Counted from the stretch's first letter, positions 17,774-27,977 are shown. The stretch: DNA of 30,637 bases from Atkinsonella hypoxylon (GCA_000729835.1 JFHB01000285.1:1-30637), one strand, 5' to 3'. Numbers and translations are program-made. The notes: generated by a model not told the origin, from the letters alone.

Positions 17774-18334
17774 ATGGCTTTTAGTTCAGTTCTATGCGAA
17801 ATTATTGCTTTAGAATTGCTAAATACCATCTCGGATGTCTGGAACACAGTCCCAACGGAAATATGCGAAGGAATCGCCGACTTTTTATATTCTGACGACA
17901 CTGAGGCTCTGATTCAGGCTCTCGCTTACACTCGTCGATATGCGTTCGAAATACTCCATCTGTTGAAATTTTTTGCCAGTCGAAAATTTGCTAATGGTCT
18001 TTCCTATGCTGTACGTTATAACAAAAAGCGTCTACTACAGCGTTTCCTGCAAATCGAGAGCATCAACGTCAATATCCAAGACATCAATGGCCAAACTTCG
18101 CTACTAATAGCCTCACAAAAAGGGTACTTAGAAGCAGTAAAGATGTTATTGTTAAAGCCTAGGATCAACGCGAATGCCTTCGACTATACACAACGAATCC
18201 CACTTGATGTGGCTATAATAGAACAACATGCCGGCGTAGTAGAGGCTTTGCTACACAGTGGAAAGGCAGATCTTCGCATAAGGGACCATGAAGACTCCAC
18301 GATGCTTCACCTGGGTATAGCACGCGGAGGATGA
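17774..18334 (+). CDS. F-box-like/ankyrin-repeat protein, 3' truncated
   Basis: The 186-aa frame has an F-box-like segment at about 25-65 (VPTEICEGIADFLYSDDTEAL). Ankyrin repeats follow: a degenerate one at 75-97, clear ones at 98-130 (INGQTSLLIASQKGYLEAVKML) and 131-164, and a partial one from 165. The F-box would link a target bound by the ankyrins to an SCF ubiquitin ligase. The frame stops inside the third repeat after GIARGG. In the next frame the text continues DDLVVAYGLPKG then stop at 18366, as expected after an ARGHDDLV-type ankyrin motif. A frameshift near 18325 followed by loss of the rest is therefore likely. The full-length relatives are much longer. It is probably a truncated gene, with the start well supported (TCTCCATGG). 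Confidence 0.7.
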   Translation: MAFSSVLCEIIALELLNTISDVWNTVPTEICEGIADFLYSDDTEALIQALAYTRRYAFEILHLLKFFASRKFANGLSYAVRYNKKRLLQRFLQIESINVNIQDINGQTSLLIASQKGYLEAVKMLLLKPRINANAFDYTQRIPLDVAIIEQHAGVVEALLHSGKADLRIRDHEDSTMLHLGIARGG

Positions 18335-18704
18335 CCTCGTTGTTGCCTACGGACTGCCAAAGGGATAGTGACGCAGATGTTTGCGGCTTGGTGATTTGTT
18401 TTGGCTCACTAGGGTTTGGGCCTCATAAATTGCAACTGTGCCATGGAGACTTCGAGCCACGTGTCCCCACGCGACTAATTGCCTGGAGAGAGCTACTTGG
18501 AGAAATACCCATCAGCGCCCGACATTCACGGAACGCACTTAGTTTATTGGGCACTTCAGGATCTGGATCTAGCCAGGCAAAGCTAGGCATCGCGGGGACA
18601 AAGTAGGTACAGTGAGCCAGACATAAGGCGGAGCCACTATAAAGCCGTCCATAAGTCAGAAGCCCAATGCCGTACGGTACAAACTTGGCAAAACTATGGG
18701 AGGG
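18335..18704. other. No gene seen beyond the ankyrin break
   Basis: An open frame at 18331-18606 shows no ankyrin or other motif and is treated as chance. The ankyrin homology is lost soon after 18366. Confidence 0.45.
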
Positions 18705-19050
18705 CAGTTAGAATATAGATGCATTGGTCCAGAGCGGAGCCAAAAAGGGTGTATTTTTAGCCAAAATAGCAGGCAGTAAAGCGTTTAGTATATACCTAGT
18801 TAGTATATACTAGGTATATGCAGAACGCACAGTATATTAGTGCGAATTGAACATTTTTATATTTAGTAGTATAGTGCACTAATATCTAGTAGTATAGTGC
18901 TAGAGAAATGCGCGCTCTATAGACTCTAACTAGATCTCTTGCTTAGAAATTAATACTGTGTAATTAGTATATACTATTCTGCCTAAATCTACACCCGCTC
19001 TGGCTCTGCTCTAGGCTAATGTATATATAGTCTAGACCAAAGATTTACTG
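18705..19050 (+). mobile_element. MITE copy 2 (~346 bp)
   Basis: It is the opposite orientation of 12990-13288. The right end is ...TCTAGACCAAAGATTTACTG. The left end is a shortened repeat (CAGTTAGAATATAGATGCATTGGTCC) missing about 17 bp of the terminal repeat. It contains the same core with CTAGTATATACTAGG-like palindromes. It stands 147 bp upstream of the F-box relic's ATG and forms one side of the inverted duplication with the 12-13 kb nest. Confidence 0.72.
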
Positions 19051-19197
19051 GATACCTACGGTTAAATAAGCAGTTAAAAGTAAGCAATAACCTATAAATC
19101 TAGTATAATTGCAATAAACTACGTATAGGTATATTGTTGCTAGCTAATAACTAGTGCTAATAAAACAGTAAATATAGCTCCTCTAGACTTAGTTAAT

Positions 19198-20196
19198 ATG
19201 CTAAACGAAGTTGTTTCTAATATTGTAGATTGCGCTCCTAGGAGCTCGCTTTCGAGGTTAGCTCTTGTCTCACGTCGCTTCACGAACTTCGTTGTGCCAA
19301 GACTCTACAAGTCCGTCTTTTACGGTATGTCAGTCTCGCTCGTCCATTAAATATCGATTTCATCCCGGAGATAGCGTTTTGAAGGCTCGTTCAAGCCCTG
19401 CAGTCAGTGTGGGCTGCATAGCCAACATCTGGCATCTACCTCTGCCTATTATGTTCTGACTCTACTTTGCAAGACCTAGAATAACAAGGTTGCTAGTGTT
19501 AACGAATGCCGAGTAGACCTAGGCCATCAGCGCAAAGAAGAGGTTCCTCTCTTAGCCACAAGAATATACAGCTTAGAATCTCTTGTGACTACATTGGAAG
19601 AGAACAAGCACTTGCGCAGTCTCATTTTCAACGCTAAGCTGATATAGGGTCGACTCTTGATCGAGATGGATGCGAATGTGAATGTAATCATACGGCTTCT
19701 GAGCGTCCTGAGCAACTTGCAACCACTGTACCTTCTGCCAGGACATATTTACTTTGCTCTCCCACGACCAGCACAGCTCATCTTCCTTCATATTTGCATG
19801 ACACAAGGCAGAATGGTGGATGCGGGTTATCTTGAACCACTGATGACCAACAGATATCTCCGGAATCTAAGCATGACTACAATTCAAAACTGGGCGGCAC
19901 TGGCGGATCGTACTGAAGAGGCAGTAAAACCACAAAACATCGACTCAAGCTCTTTTATTTCACACCTCGCCTTATCTAGCATGATTGGCTCTGCACCAAC
20001 GATGCAAACGTTTCTCCGTGCCCCTCGAGAGCTTGTTACTCTACATTATTACTACCATAGAAGGCAGCCCCAGAATCACAATGCTATTATTCCATCAACC
20101 TTTCCCGCCTCTCTGGTAATGCATCAATCATCATTGAAAGAGCTCGTTGTCTATGCTCAACTACAAAAGTTAGGAACGGAAACGAAAAATTTTTAA
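19198..20196 (+). pseudogene. F-box/LRR-type protein relic
   Basis: From the ATG at 19198 the text reads MLNEVVSNIVDCAPRSSLSR then LALVSRRFTNFVVPRLYKSV, a clear N-terminal F-box. After FYG a GTATGT donor-like site is followed by stops. Protein-like sequence resumes from about 19530 (VPLLATRIYSLESLVTTLEE, KHLRSLIFNAKLI), then TAG at 19645-19647 where Trp (TGG) is likely, then continues collinearly to 20196 with LRR-like text. The family pairs an F-box with irregular leucine-rich repeats to select ubiquitination targets. The internal stops and shifts argue for a pseudogene. TGG-to-TAG is a RIP-type change. A second copy of the 5' end, inverted, is at 12250-12310. Confidence 0.7.
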
Positions 20197-20364
20197 GTTT
20201 CAAATGTGACTAATTGTGTTCAAACCCCCCAACAAAAAGCCGCTTGAGGTCTGGGATGCATGCGTTTCCAAGTCCCGATTTTGCCTTTTTGCATCATATC
20301 TACAACACACTTGAAATAAGGGGTAATGCCGTTCTCCATGCGCTAACCTAATGAACCAGTAAAT

Positions 20365-21563
20365 ATGGCGACAAGTAGAGCAAATGATCTTGTTCCCTCG
20401 GTATCCACTGCGGCGGTCCTTAAGCAGTCCATTGAGATGCCACAAGGTGCACAAAAAGTTCAGGAACTGGATTTCAATGACTTTTCCGGAAAGTTTATCA
20501 CCGTGGAAGATCTTGTCAATAAAACAAGCAGTATGGGATTCCAAGCTAGTTTAATTGGGGAAGCTGTACGAATCATAAATGAGATGGTATGGTACATTAC
20601 CTTGATATTTTTGCCTAGTCACAAAATTAATGGTGCTGAAGAGAGCCTGGCGATGCCCTGGAACCGGCGAGAAAACGACAATATTCCTCGGCTACACCTC
20701 CAATCTCATATCTTCAGGCCTGCGTGGCATATTTCGATACCTCGTGGAACATAAACATGTAGTGACGACCGCTGGTGGCATAGAAGAGGATCTGATCAAG
20801 TGTATTGGTGACACATACCTTGGCTCATTTAATACGTCAGGGGCATCGCTTCGCCAACAGGGGTTAAATCGAATTGGTAATCTACTGGTACCAAACAATA
20901 ACTACTGCGCATTTAAGGATTAGGTTATGCCAATACTCGACAAAATGCTAGCGGAGCAAGAGGCGAGTAAGGGGACTGATGATAAAATCAACTAGACTCC
21001 CTCCAAGGTTATCCATCGTCTCAGAAAGGAGATCAATGATAAGCGCTCGGTCTGTTATTGGGCATATAAGAATGATATTCCAATATTCTGCCCGGAATTA
21101 ATGGATGGCAGCTTTGGTGATATAACCTACTTCTATACGTTTAAGTCGTCGCCGTTGCAGCTAAAAATAGATATTGTTAAAGATATTGCGCGCATTAATA
21201 AGTTTGCTGCCTTCACGAAACGAGCTAGAATGATTATCCTTGGAGGAGGAATCATCAAGCATTATATCGCGAACGCTTGCTTCATGAGGAAAGGCGCCGA
21301 TTTTGCAGTGTACATCAACACCAATCAAGAGTTCGACGGTAGTGATGCAGGTGCAAGCACAGATGAAGCTGTGAGCTGGGGCAAGATTAAGGCTGAGGCT
21401 AGGAATGTGGAGGAAAGTTGACTCTGGTCTCATCCACTGAAGCTAACCTCTAACCATGTGCTAACTTTTTATCTAGGTCTTTGTCGAAGCAACTGCTTGT
21501 TTCCCCATGATTGTAGCTGCTACGTTTGCCAAACCTGATAATGGTGTAGAGGGTAATACCTGA
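20365..21563 (+). pseudogene. Deoxyhypusine synthase relic
   Basis: Deoxyhypusine synthase makes hypusine on eIF5A from spermidine and NAD. The exons are 20365-20586, 20642-21412 and 21477-21563, with introns of 55 bp (GTATGG...AG) and 64 bp. Recognisable blocks are LGYTSNLISSGLR, VTTAGGIEED, GLNRIGNLLVPN, TPSKVIHRL, MIILGGGIIKH, VYINTNQEFDGSDAG and EAVSWGKIK, whose Lys is the enzyme-intermediate residue in the human enzyme. Defects: TAG at 20921 and at 20993, both where Trp is conserved (FEDW, NW). The second intron donor reads GAAAGT in place of GTAAGT. About three residues are missing between HKHV and VTTAGG. The stops are RIP-type TGG-to-TAG. A functional copy is expected elsewhere because the gene is essential. 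The start MATS...AVLKQS fits the family. Confidence 0.88.
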
Positions 21564-21939
21564 TCCAAGGAGGCTACAGAGTAGTCCGCTGAGTAACTCA
21601 CTTGCAAAGAGAGCGCGGACACTGCAGTCATTCCTCTACCGTTTACCTAGGCGTAGGGATTGCGGCTCTGGCCTGGTAGCTTTATTCATCTCTATGGGGT
21701 TATACTCGCTCTGCCCATAGTTTCTTCCGTCCTATTCCACCATGGTGGACGCCTCTCGAGCCACAATGTGGTGCGGCTACAGTCATATGAAGGCACCAGC
21801 GATACATCCCTCTCCTTCCTATACCAAGGACTCGCCGGCCTACAAGACCACACTGTCCTCATCGCCACTGTAATCTAAGACAGAATCGAACTGCACCTAG
21901 ACTGGACCTCAGATTTGCCAGTGCCTCTGGCCTACCATG
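21564..21939. other. Gap between deoxyhypusine synthase and DUF7580 relics
   Basis: An open frame at 21660-21878 has no motif. The right part probably holds the lost 3' end of the minus-strand DUF7580 relic: its last readable text is LLALGKLLLEI then a stop at 21940. Confidence 0.4.
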
Positions 21940-23502
21940 TCACCAAGTTGGCTCAATGGACCTTCCCTGGTCAATTTCCAAAAGGAGTTTGCCCAAGGCA
22001 AGCAGGCTAGGAATTGCGTGAATGCTTTGGGTATCGACCACTGAGTTGGCATCCTTTGTTGCCTCTTTCAATTGAGCACTCAGATGTGGCCTCTCGAAAT
22101 CAAGCGTTCTGTGCGTTCTCAAAAAACGATATTTGAGCCGAATACAACCTTTTCTTAACCACAGAACTTCTGACAATTGTAATACCGCCTTCGCTAGTGT
22201 AACCGCCAAGATCCTCTTCTCCTTCAGTCGCATCTCTGTGTAGCCGCGAAGAACGGCTTCGAGAGTTATGTTTCTGTCTGGATTCAATTTCTTGCTTTGT
22301 GGCCGGATCTGCCAGAGCTTCTAGTCATCAAGCAGCATCCGAGGGCAAATATCATTGCCGCGAGATACCTTGACTAGTTCGCAAATACTTTTGACTTCGT
22401 TGTTCAGAGTTATTGAGGTTGGTCTCCTGTATGATGGGCGTATTTTAGTTCACAACGGTCAACCATAGTTTCGCCTGAATGTGCAGTAGGACCATGTAGA
22501 AGCTTTGCCTGTTTGTAACGCACATGAAACGGGATGCGCTTACCTTTTCGGTTCAGTGTGAATGATGCTTTCTTGCCATGGATGGTGTACCGTGCAAATG
22601 CTATCCTTCTTTCCATCGGTGACAAATAGTATATCGAAGCTGAACTCAAAGGAGTCCTTGTAACTCATATCATTATTATTTAAGCAGAGATTTGCTTCGG
22701 AAAGTTCTTCCTCGTGAGGAGTCTCACAATTGCAGATCCAACTGCGAGACAAAGCTTCGTGGATAGTATGTGCCATGGCTCGGACCTTTGGTGACGGGAA
22801 CTTCATTTGCAGATCAAATCCAACGCCATCTGCGTTGGAGCCACCTTCAAGCAGTCGTTGCAGTTTTTCGTTGTATCTTGTGACCTTGCTGAGGTATTTC
22901 GAACGCTTATGTTGGCTTACTGTGAACCGAACTCGGCTGCGCAGAGTGCTCAGGGTGTTACCTGCAACTACATGCTCTCGAAACATATCAAGTCTAACAC
23001 AGAACGCGTTTCCTTCAATCTGTATACTCCCCAGCTTTGCAGTTAGTGCACTATTCGGAGCAGGAGTCACTTGGTCTCGTTGCAGGAATTTAACTGGAGA
23101 CTTACAATGTCGAAAGGGGAAAGGAGCTGCTGATTGCTTGAGATAAGGGCATTCAACGACACCAATAGCCTCCTCAGAGTCATTCCAAATATCGCATAGT
23201 CCATCTCACCTAGCTTCATACGCAACGCGTAAGACAAAGCCTCGTCGTTCCAACTTCCAGGCTGGACGGATTTAAGCAAATCTCGTTTATAATCCGCGGA
23301 GAAGCCCGGAAGGTCTTTAATGAGTTTCTTCATGCAGCTTCGAAGTAAGTACAACTCGAAAGCAACTTCCTCGTATAATTCCAGAATACGATCATCTCCA
23401 GTTTTAGGAACAAGGGTCTGCAAGGTATCAACACTTGCATGATAGTGCAGCACTGATATGGAGAGGGAGAATGGCCAATGCAAGACCAACTGCTTCTGCC
23501 AT
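21940..23502 (-). pseudogene. DUF7580/HeLo-like protein relic
   Basis: It starts at 23502 with MAEAVGLALAILPL, the hallmark N-terminus of this large fungal family, whose start resembles HeLo (prion-inhibition) domains. A frameshift at about 23450 moves to the frame HYHASVDTLQTLV, which goes on to IRDLPGF-like text (KKLIKDLPGFS). An 86-bp intron (23105-23020, GTAAGT...ACAG) joins in phase to IEGNAFCVRL. A second intron begins GTAAGC at about 22546 and ends ACAG at about 22427. An in-frame TAG at 22321-22323 follows MLLDD. The C-terminal DUF7580 part reads NITLEAVLRGYTEMRLKEKR, LTLAKAVLQL-like and LLALGKLLLEI. A frameshift, a stop and a short C-terminus show decay. Function in the family is unproven, and cell-death signalling is suspected for HeLo-related members. 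Confidence 0.7.
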
Positions 23503-24603
23503 GTTGCAAATACTGATTGTCTGTTTTCCAGCGCAAAAGAGCTCGATGATACGGTGTTGTAAAGGGAGGGTACACGACAAGGAATAGAAGGGCTGAATTC
23601 GTTGCATTTCACGCCCTAACTGGAGTTTGATTGGTAATGAAAGCAAACCAACTGCGCAACAATCAGGCTTGGCCGCCAAGACGACCAGGAGGAGTAAGCG
23701 AGTAACAAAGGCCAATTACATTGCTTCATGTGGTAAATCTGGTCCCCTACAGCTCAGGGGTAATAGTCCAGAAAACTTAAGAGGTTTAGTTACATACCTG
23801 CTCGACGGAGAAACTCCAGATATTGCCATTCTGTGACAAGGTGCGGTTAGGTGCGAGAGCGGAACTTTGTGGTAATGGTCCACTGCTGTGCTTATAGCTT
23901 CATAGCCTCCCGTAGAAGATAATTTTCGTCAACAACCAGACTAGTAAAGCGAAGCATTGTACTTGATACCTAACACAGAACATGGTATGCCCAAACACCG
24001 CATTAAACTACTTACGCGCCCGAGGCTTGAGTACAGCCACTGAGCAGCATAAGATTGTGTAACCAGGGGAGGAGCGCCAATGGAGTGACCGCGGGAACGC
24101 CCGCCCGCCCCTCCTCACCTCCTCTTTGATTGGAAACGCATCTCTATCCGCCTCACGTTGTATCATCAAGCGCGGGCGCGCCTGTCCCGCAAATGCTCGT
24201 ATTTGAGCCTGATTTCCAATAAGATCTCTCTATTTCTCAGGTGCTGCATTTGTGTCTTATAAGTCACCTTGTCGGTAATATAGCTAGTCATATTTATATA
24301 CTACTGTTGGATTAAGCGCCGAAGAAACGTAGCCAATGAGTAGCGTGGGTGTACGCTGGGGAAGGGTCTGCCGAAGGTGTCGAAGGGGAGGGAGGCTGCG
24401 GAAACTCCCGCTTCGGGATCTGTCGTTATCAGCCACAACGTAATTAAGACATTAATTACTTGTGTGCGGGCCAACATCTACTTCGTGCGGAGGAGAGATA
24501 CTAACTACTATGGCGGTACGATGAATATCGCATATCAGTCTTACCGTGAATCGCGGCTCACGGAAACTGAGACTTTGATATCAGCAACAGCAGCTGCTAC
24601 TGC
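23503..24603. other. Between two minus-strand relics, no gene seen
   Basis: Positions 24060-24200 are GC-rich (GCCCGCCCGCCCCTCC, GCGCGGGCGCGCC), unlike the rest of the window. A small plus frame at 24377-24607 and one at 23627-23836 show no motif. A stem ACTCCCG...CGGGATCT is near 24404. This may be the former promoter region of the DUF7580 gene. Confidence 0.4.
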
Positions 24604-26048
24604 CTAAACCGGCAAAAAGTTTCTTTTGTGTATAAAGAGCGGCATTTGACGTTCGGTAGCAAAGGCATACGCGTCTAACAGCCCAATAGCCTCCGTAACC
24701 GCTAGTTTGGTACCACCTATTAAAAGCAGTGAAGCAGGAATATTCTCGCCAGTTGTGCATGCCATAAAGTATCTATACACTTGGCAGCGAGCGTAGTTTG
24801 CTTTTGGATGTGGTCAAATGATATATACCGTGTGGTTGCCACTGAATTCTTCGTGTCTCGGTGTCTGCCCTGGTCTTGAAACTCCTTGCTCAGAAGGTCA
24901 AGAGCATCTTTCTCTCTGTCCCTATAAATGGAGGTATAGTCTGAGAGGGTGCTATTGGCTTTGTTGATAAACGCCGCTATCTGAACGATAGCTAGGGCGA
25001 GGAAGGTCAGTATATTGAGACACTCGTTGACGATCTTTTCATCCTCGAGCTGGTGCTGATGCTTCGGGAGTAGGCGCGTCCTCAATAACGCCTTGGCTTC
25101 TAGTTCGCTCAGCTCACCCAGCTCTATGACGTTGTTCCCAGCCAGATCGACTGCAGCTGCTCGAGTACGGGTGGTAAAGATGGTGGAGCCGTTGCGGCTG
25201 TGCGGGAGGGAGTCAATCAACGGATCTGCAGCGCTGTCTATTTCAGGCGGGTCGAATAGGATGCTGACGTCGTCGGCGTTGTCAACGATCATCAACCACT
25301 TTCCAAAACCTTCGTCGCTCATTTTCACCTTGACGAGCCGTTTCGCATCAGCCTTCTCGTCTGTGATTCCTGGTCTACGTAAAAGTGTCCCTATCTCTCG
25401 GTACTCGTGCTCGAACGTTTCTCGGCTGACCACCGGTACCCAGAAGATGGCATGGGTAGGCAGCTGCTCTCTCGTACGATAAGCCGACTCGAGTGCGAGA
25501 GCCGTCTTTCCACAGCCGCCAAGGCCATATATTGCAAGTCGTGGAGAGTCGTTTAAGGAGATGTAATGACTAAGTTGAGCGAGCTGGTCATCTTGCCCGG
25601 CAAACGATGGGGTCCTTGCAAACGGAACGAGCCAGGGTGTTGCCTCGAATTAGTGGATTGCATTGAAACATGAAGTAGATTGACAATATGGCATTTATTC
25701 GATTATACCAAGTTTTTGCATATGATGAATTCGGTTCCAGTTAAATCATTCACTGACCTTCGATTTCCATTCTATCAACCGTATTTGGTTGAATCCTGCA
25801 GAGCAGCTCTCTGGTGAACGCGGCCGCATTTCCAGCCGCATGGGATCTCCAAACGTCGTTCTTATGAGAATCTGCATAGTCTGAGATGCCGCGAATAACC
25901 AGACATCTTCTGTTGACATCGACCCCCGCCGCTTCCATCTCAACACAAAGCGCCCTATCGCATTTCGCGCTCATCCGATCTCTCTCCTCGCCATTCTGGA
26001 TAATTGCATTGCCGGTGGCAATCCTCCCTAGGTGGAAAACGAACTTAA
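24604..26048 (-). pseudogene. PNP_UDP-NB-ARC NLR relic, both ends lost
   Basis: The 5' part (26040-25758) is the end of a purine/uridine phosphorylase-like domain: HLGRIATGNAIIQNG, then ALCVEMEAAG and LVIRGISDYADSHKND. After about 115 bp with stops (possible intron, GTCAGT near 25757 and TTCGAG near 25644, phases not agreeing) the NB-ARC follows. Its P-loop is GLGGCGKT (25504-25527), Walker B WLMIVDNADD, then STIFTTRTR and FLALAIVQ (the usual GLPLA Pro replaced). A frameshift at 24770-24785 moves to FMACTTGENIPASLLLIGG then AIGLLDAYAFATERQ, stopping at 24604. The TPR or WD region expected next is missing. Fungal NLRs of this layout act in non-self recognition and cell death. The upstream half of the phosphorylase domain is cut at a poly(T) tract. 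Confidence 0.85.
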
Positions 26049-26160
26049 TTTTTTTTTTTTTTTTTTTTTCCCATTTTTGGTTCGTTAGGGTCGCTAGACG
26101 AGCTCGTTAGGATTGTATGCTGCGCAGTTAGATCTATATTTTCTAATGTAGTAATACGCA
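26049..26160 (-). mobile_element. 3' end of a possible LINE-type insertion with poly(A)
   Basis: On the minus strand, CTAGCGACCCTAACGAACC, then AAAAATGGG, run into 21 A (T at 26049-26069), directly joined to NLR coding sequence. A poly(A) tail at a gene breakpoint is the mark of a non-LTR (Tad1-like) retrotransposon. Upstream of it lies RIP-like AT-rich DNA that could be the rest of the element. No reverse-transcriptase motif is readable, so the class is inferred. Confidence 0.45.
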
Positions 26161-26957
26161 GCCTTAAAAAGCCTATTCTAGTTAAGGCTAGGTTAAGAGA
26201 ATTCGTTAAAATATTACAACTATATAAGTTTAATTATAGAATTTAGTGTAGTGCAACTTATAGTAGTTTAACGTAAGAATGCTAAGCGCATTTATAAGTC
26301 TTTAGTCTAGGTTCTATATTATTCTTACTATCTTAAACTGCCTATTTACTTTTAACCTACTTTAGTTATAATAAATATAGGCAGACTTTCTGTTATTAAG
26401 CTATCTAATAACTATATCTTTAAGATAGACGTTATTAAGAGGATTCTTAGAGATATTTAGATATAGAATTCTACCTTTAATCTTAATAAGTACTGCTATC
26501 CTAATATTAGGAAATATCTTAAATATAGATCCTATTAAACACTCTATATTAATATTGCTTGTCTCTCTATAGGTAAGTAGCAATAATAACTGTATAGCTG
26601 TTAATTACACTATAGATATAAGTGTTCTTATTGTAACTATTCTATAGTGTGTATTATATTATAGGGTAAAGTGCTCCTTATCTAGTATTAGCTAAGTAGA
26701 TAGTAATTTAATATCTGCTAAAGGGTAAATCTATATATTATAGTAGTTATTGCAGCTAGGTTGCTTAAAGTAATCTTAAAGATAAGCTGCCTTTAGCTAT
26801 ATCTCTATATTTTATTATTGTCTTATATATTTAAGACAATAGATTATAGGTATAATATATATAATATTAAGTAGAGTTATTTAATAAGTATTTATAGTAA
26901 GTAAAGAAATTAAGCTAACTAAAATACCTTTTATTATATAGCTAAAGCTTAAGGTTC
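26161..26957. other. RIP-like AT-rich DNA, no gene
   Basis: Dense stops are present in all frames. It is possibly the decayed body of the element whose poly(A) end is at 26049. A small minus frame at 26401-26583 has no motif. Confidence 0.5.
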
Positions 26958-27259
26958 TAGTAAATCTTAGGTTTAGTATATATATAGATTAGTCTAAAGT
27001 AGAGCTAAAAAGAGTGTATTTTTTGCAGACAGTAAAGCTTTTAGTATATATAGAATGTACAGTATATTAGTGTAAATTAATATTTTTATATTTAGTAGTA
27101 TAGTGTACTAATACCTAGTAGTATAGTACTATAGAATTAATACTATATACTTAGTATATACTAAGTATATACTAGATATATACTATTCTGCCTAAATCTA
27201 TACCTACTCTAGCTCTACTCTAGATTAATCTATATATATACTAGACCTAAGATTTACTG
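26958..27259 (+). mobile_element. MITE copy 3, RIP-mutated (302 bp)
   Basis: The ends are TAGTAAATCTTAGGTTTAG (C-to-T form of CAGTAAATCTTAGGTCYAG) and CTAGACCTAAGATTTACTG. It is the same orientation as 18705-19050 and matches it through the centre. Many C/G positions of the other copies are T/A here. Confidence 0.72.
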
Positions 27260-27744
27260 TACACCCTTAAGGCTTACTAATATTATTAGTAGCTATATAG
27301 CATTACTAAAAAGCTGTATATAGTATAGCTTTACTTATAGACTTTATACTGTAACCTAGTTAAGAACAATAGAGATTAAGTAGGTAGATACTTTATTTAT
27401 ACTTAAAGGCTAATTTTAAGAGGCTTATTTAAGAGCTAAAGGTACAACCTTATTAGACTACTTACAATTATAACTAATAACTAAATTATTGTTAAAGCAC
27501 TTAGCGCTAGGTATATATAAAGGTAATTAAAGGTAGAGTAAAGTATAGAGGTATAGCTATAAAGCAAAAAGGAGCATCTTAGTGCTATTATTAAGGCCTT
27601 CTGCTCCTTAGTGTAGTAATATAAAATACAGCAGAATACTGTAACTCTTCTATACTACTTTTAGTTTTTTATTCTCTAAAAATAAACACTATATTCTCTA
27701 AAAATAAAGGTATACTTAACTATATTTAGAGGCATTAAAACTTA
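27260..27744. other. RIP-like AT-rich DNA, no gene
   Basis: No coding signal. The 15-nt string ATTCTCTAAAAATAA appears twice near 27670-27707, a small direct repeat. Confidence 0.5.
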
Positions 27745-27862
27745 AGAGAAGAGCTTAATAGAATCCTAAGTTTTCTAGTAAGTATAGTTATATATACTAA
27801 ACTTATTGTTTAATTATATTTATAATAATATTTTTAATACTTAATAAACTCCTTATATATAA
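27745..27862 (+). repeat. RIP-mutated copy of the 16935-17046 repeat
   Basis: It is collinear with the island copy from GAGAAGAGC to AAACTCCTTATATA, differing mostly by transitions toward A/T. Confidence 0.6.
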
Positions 27863-27977
27863 CTTATTAAACTTAAGACTATAGTAAAGTAGAATTACTA
27901 GTTTATTTCTAAAACTAAACGTAATTATTAGAATTATTATAACTCTATTGTGTAATTCTAGTACCTATATAGTTTAT

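Noticed and set aside
24060..24200. GC-rich patch considered as a bacterial-type transferred segment
   Set aside because: It is too short and has no coding signal. A promoter-like or chance GC patch is simpler.
24720..26048. Reading the NLR as a live two-exon gene
   Set aside because: It lacks its start, has a frameshift near 24775, and the visible splice sites near 25757 and 25644 do not agree in phase.
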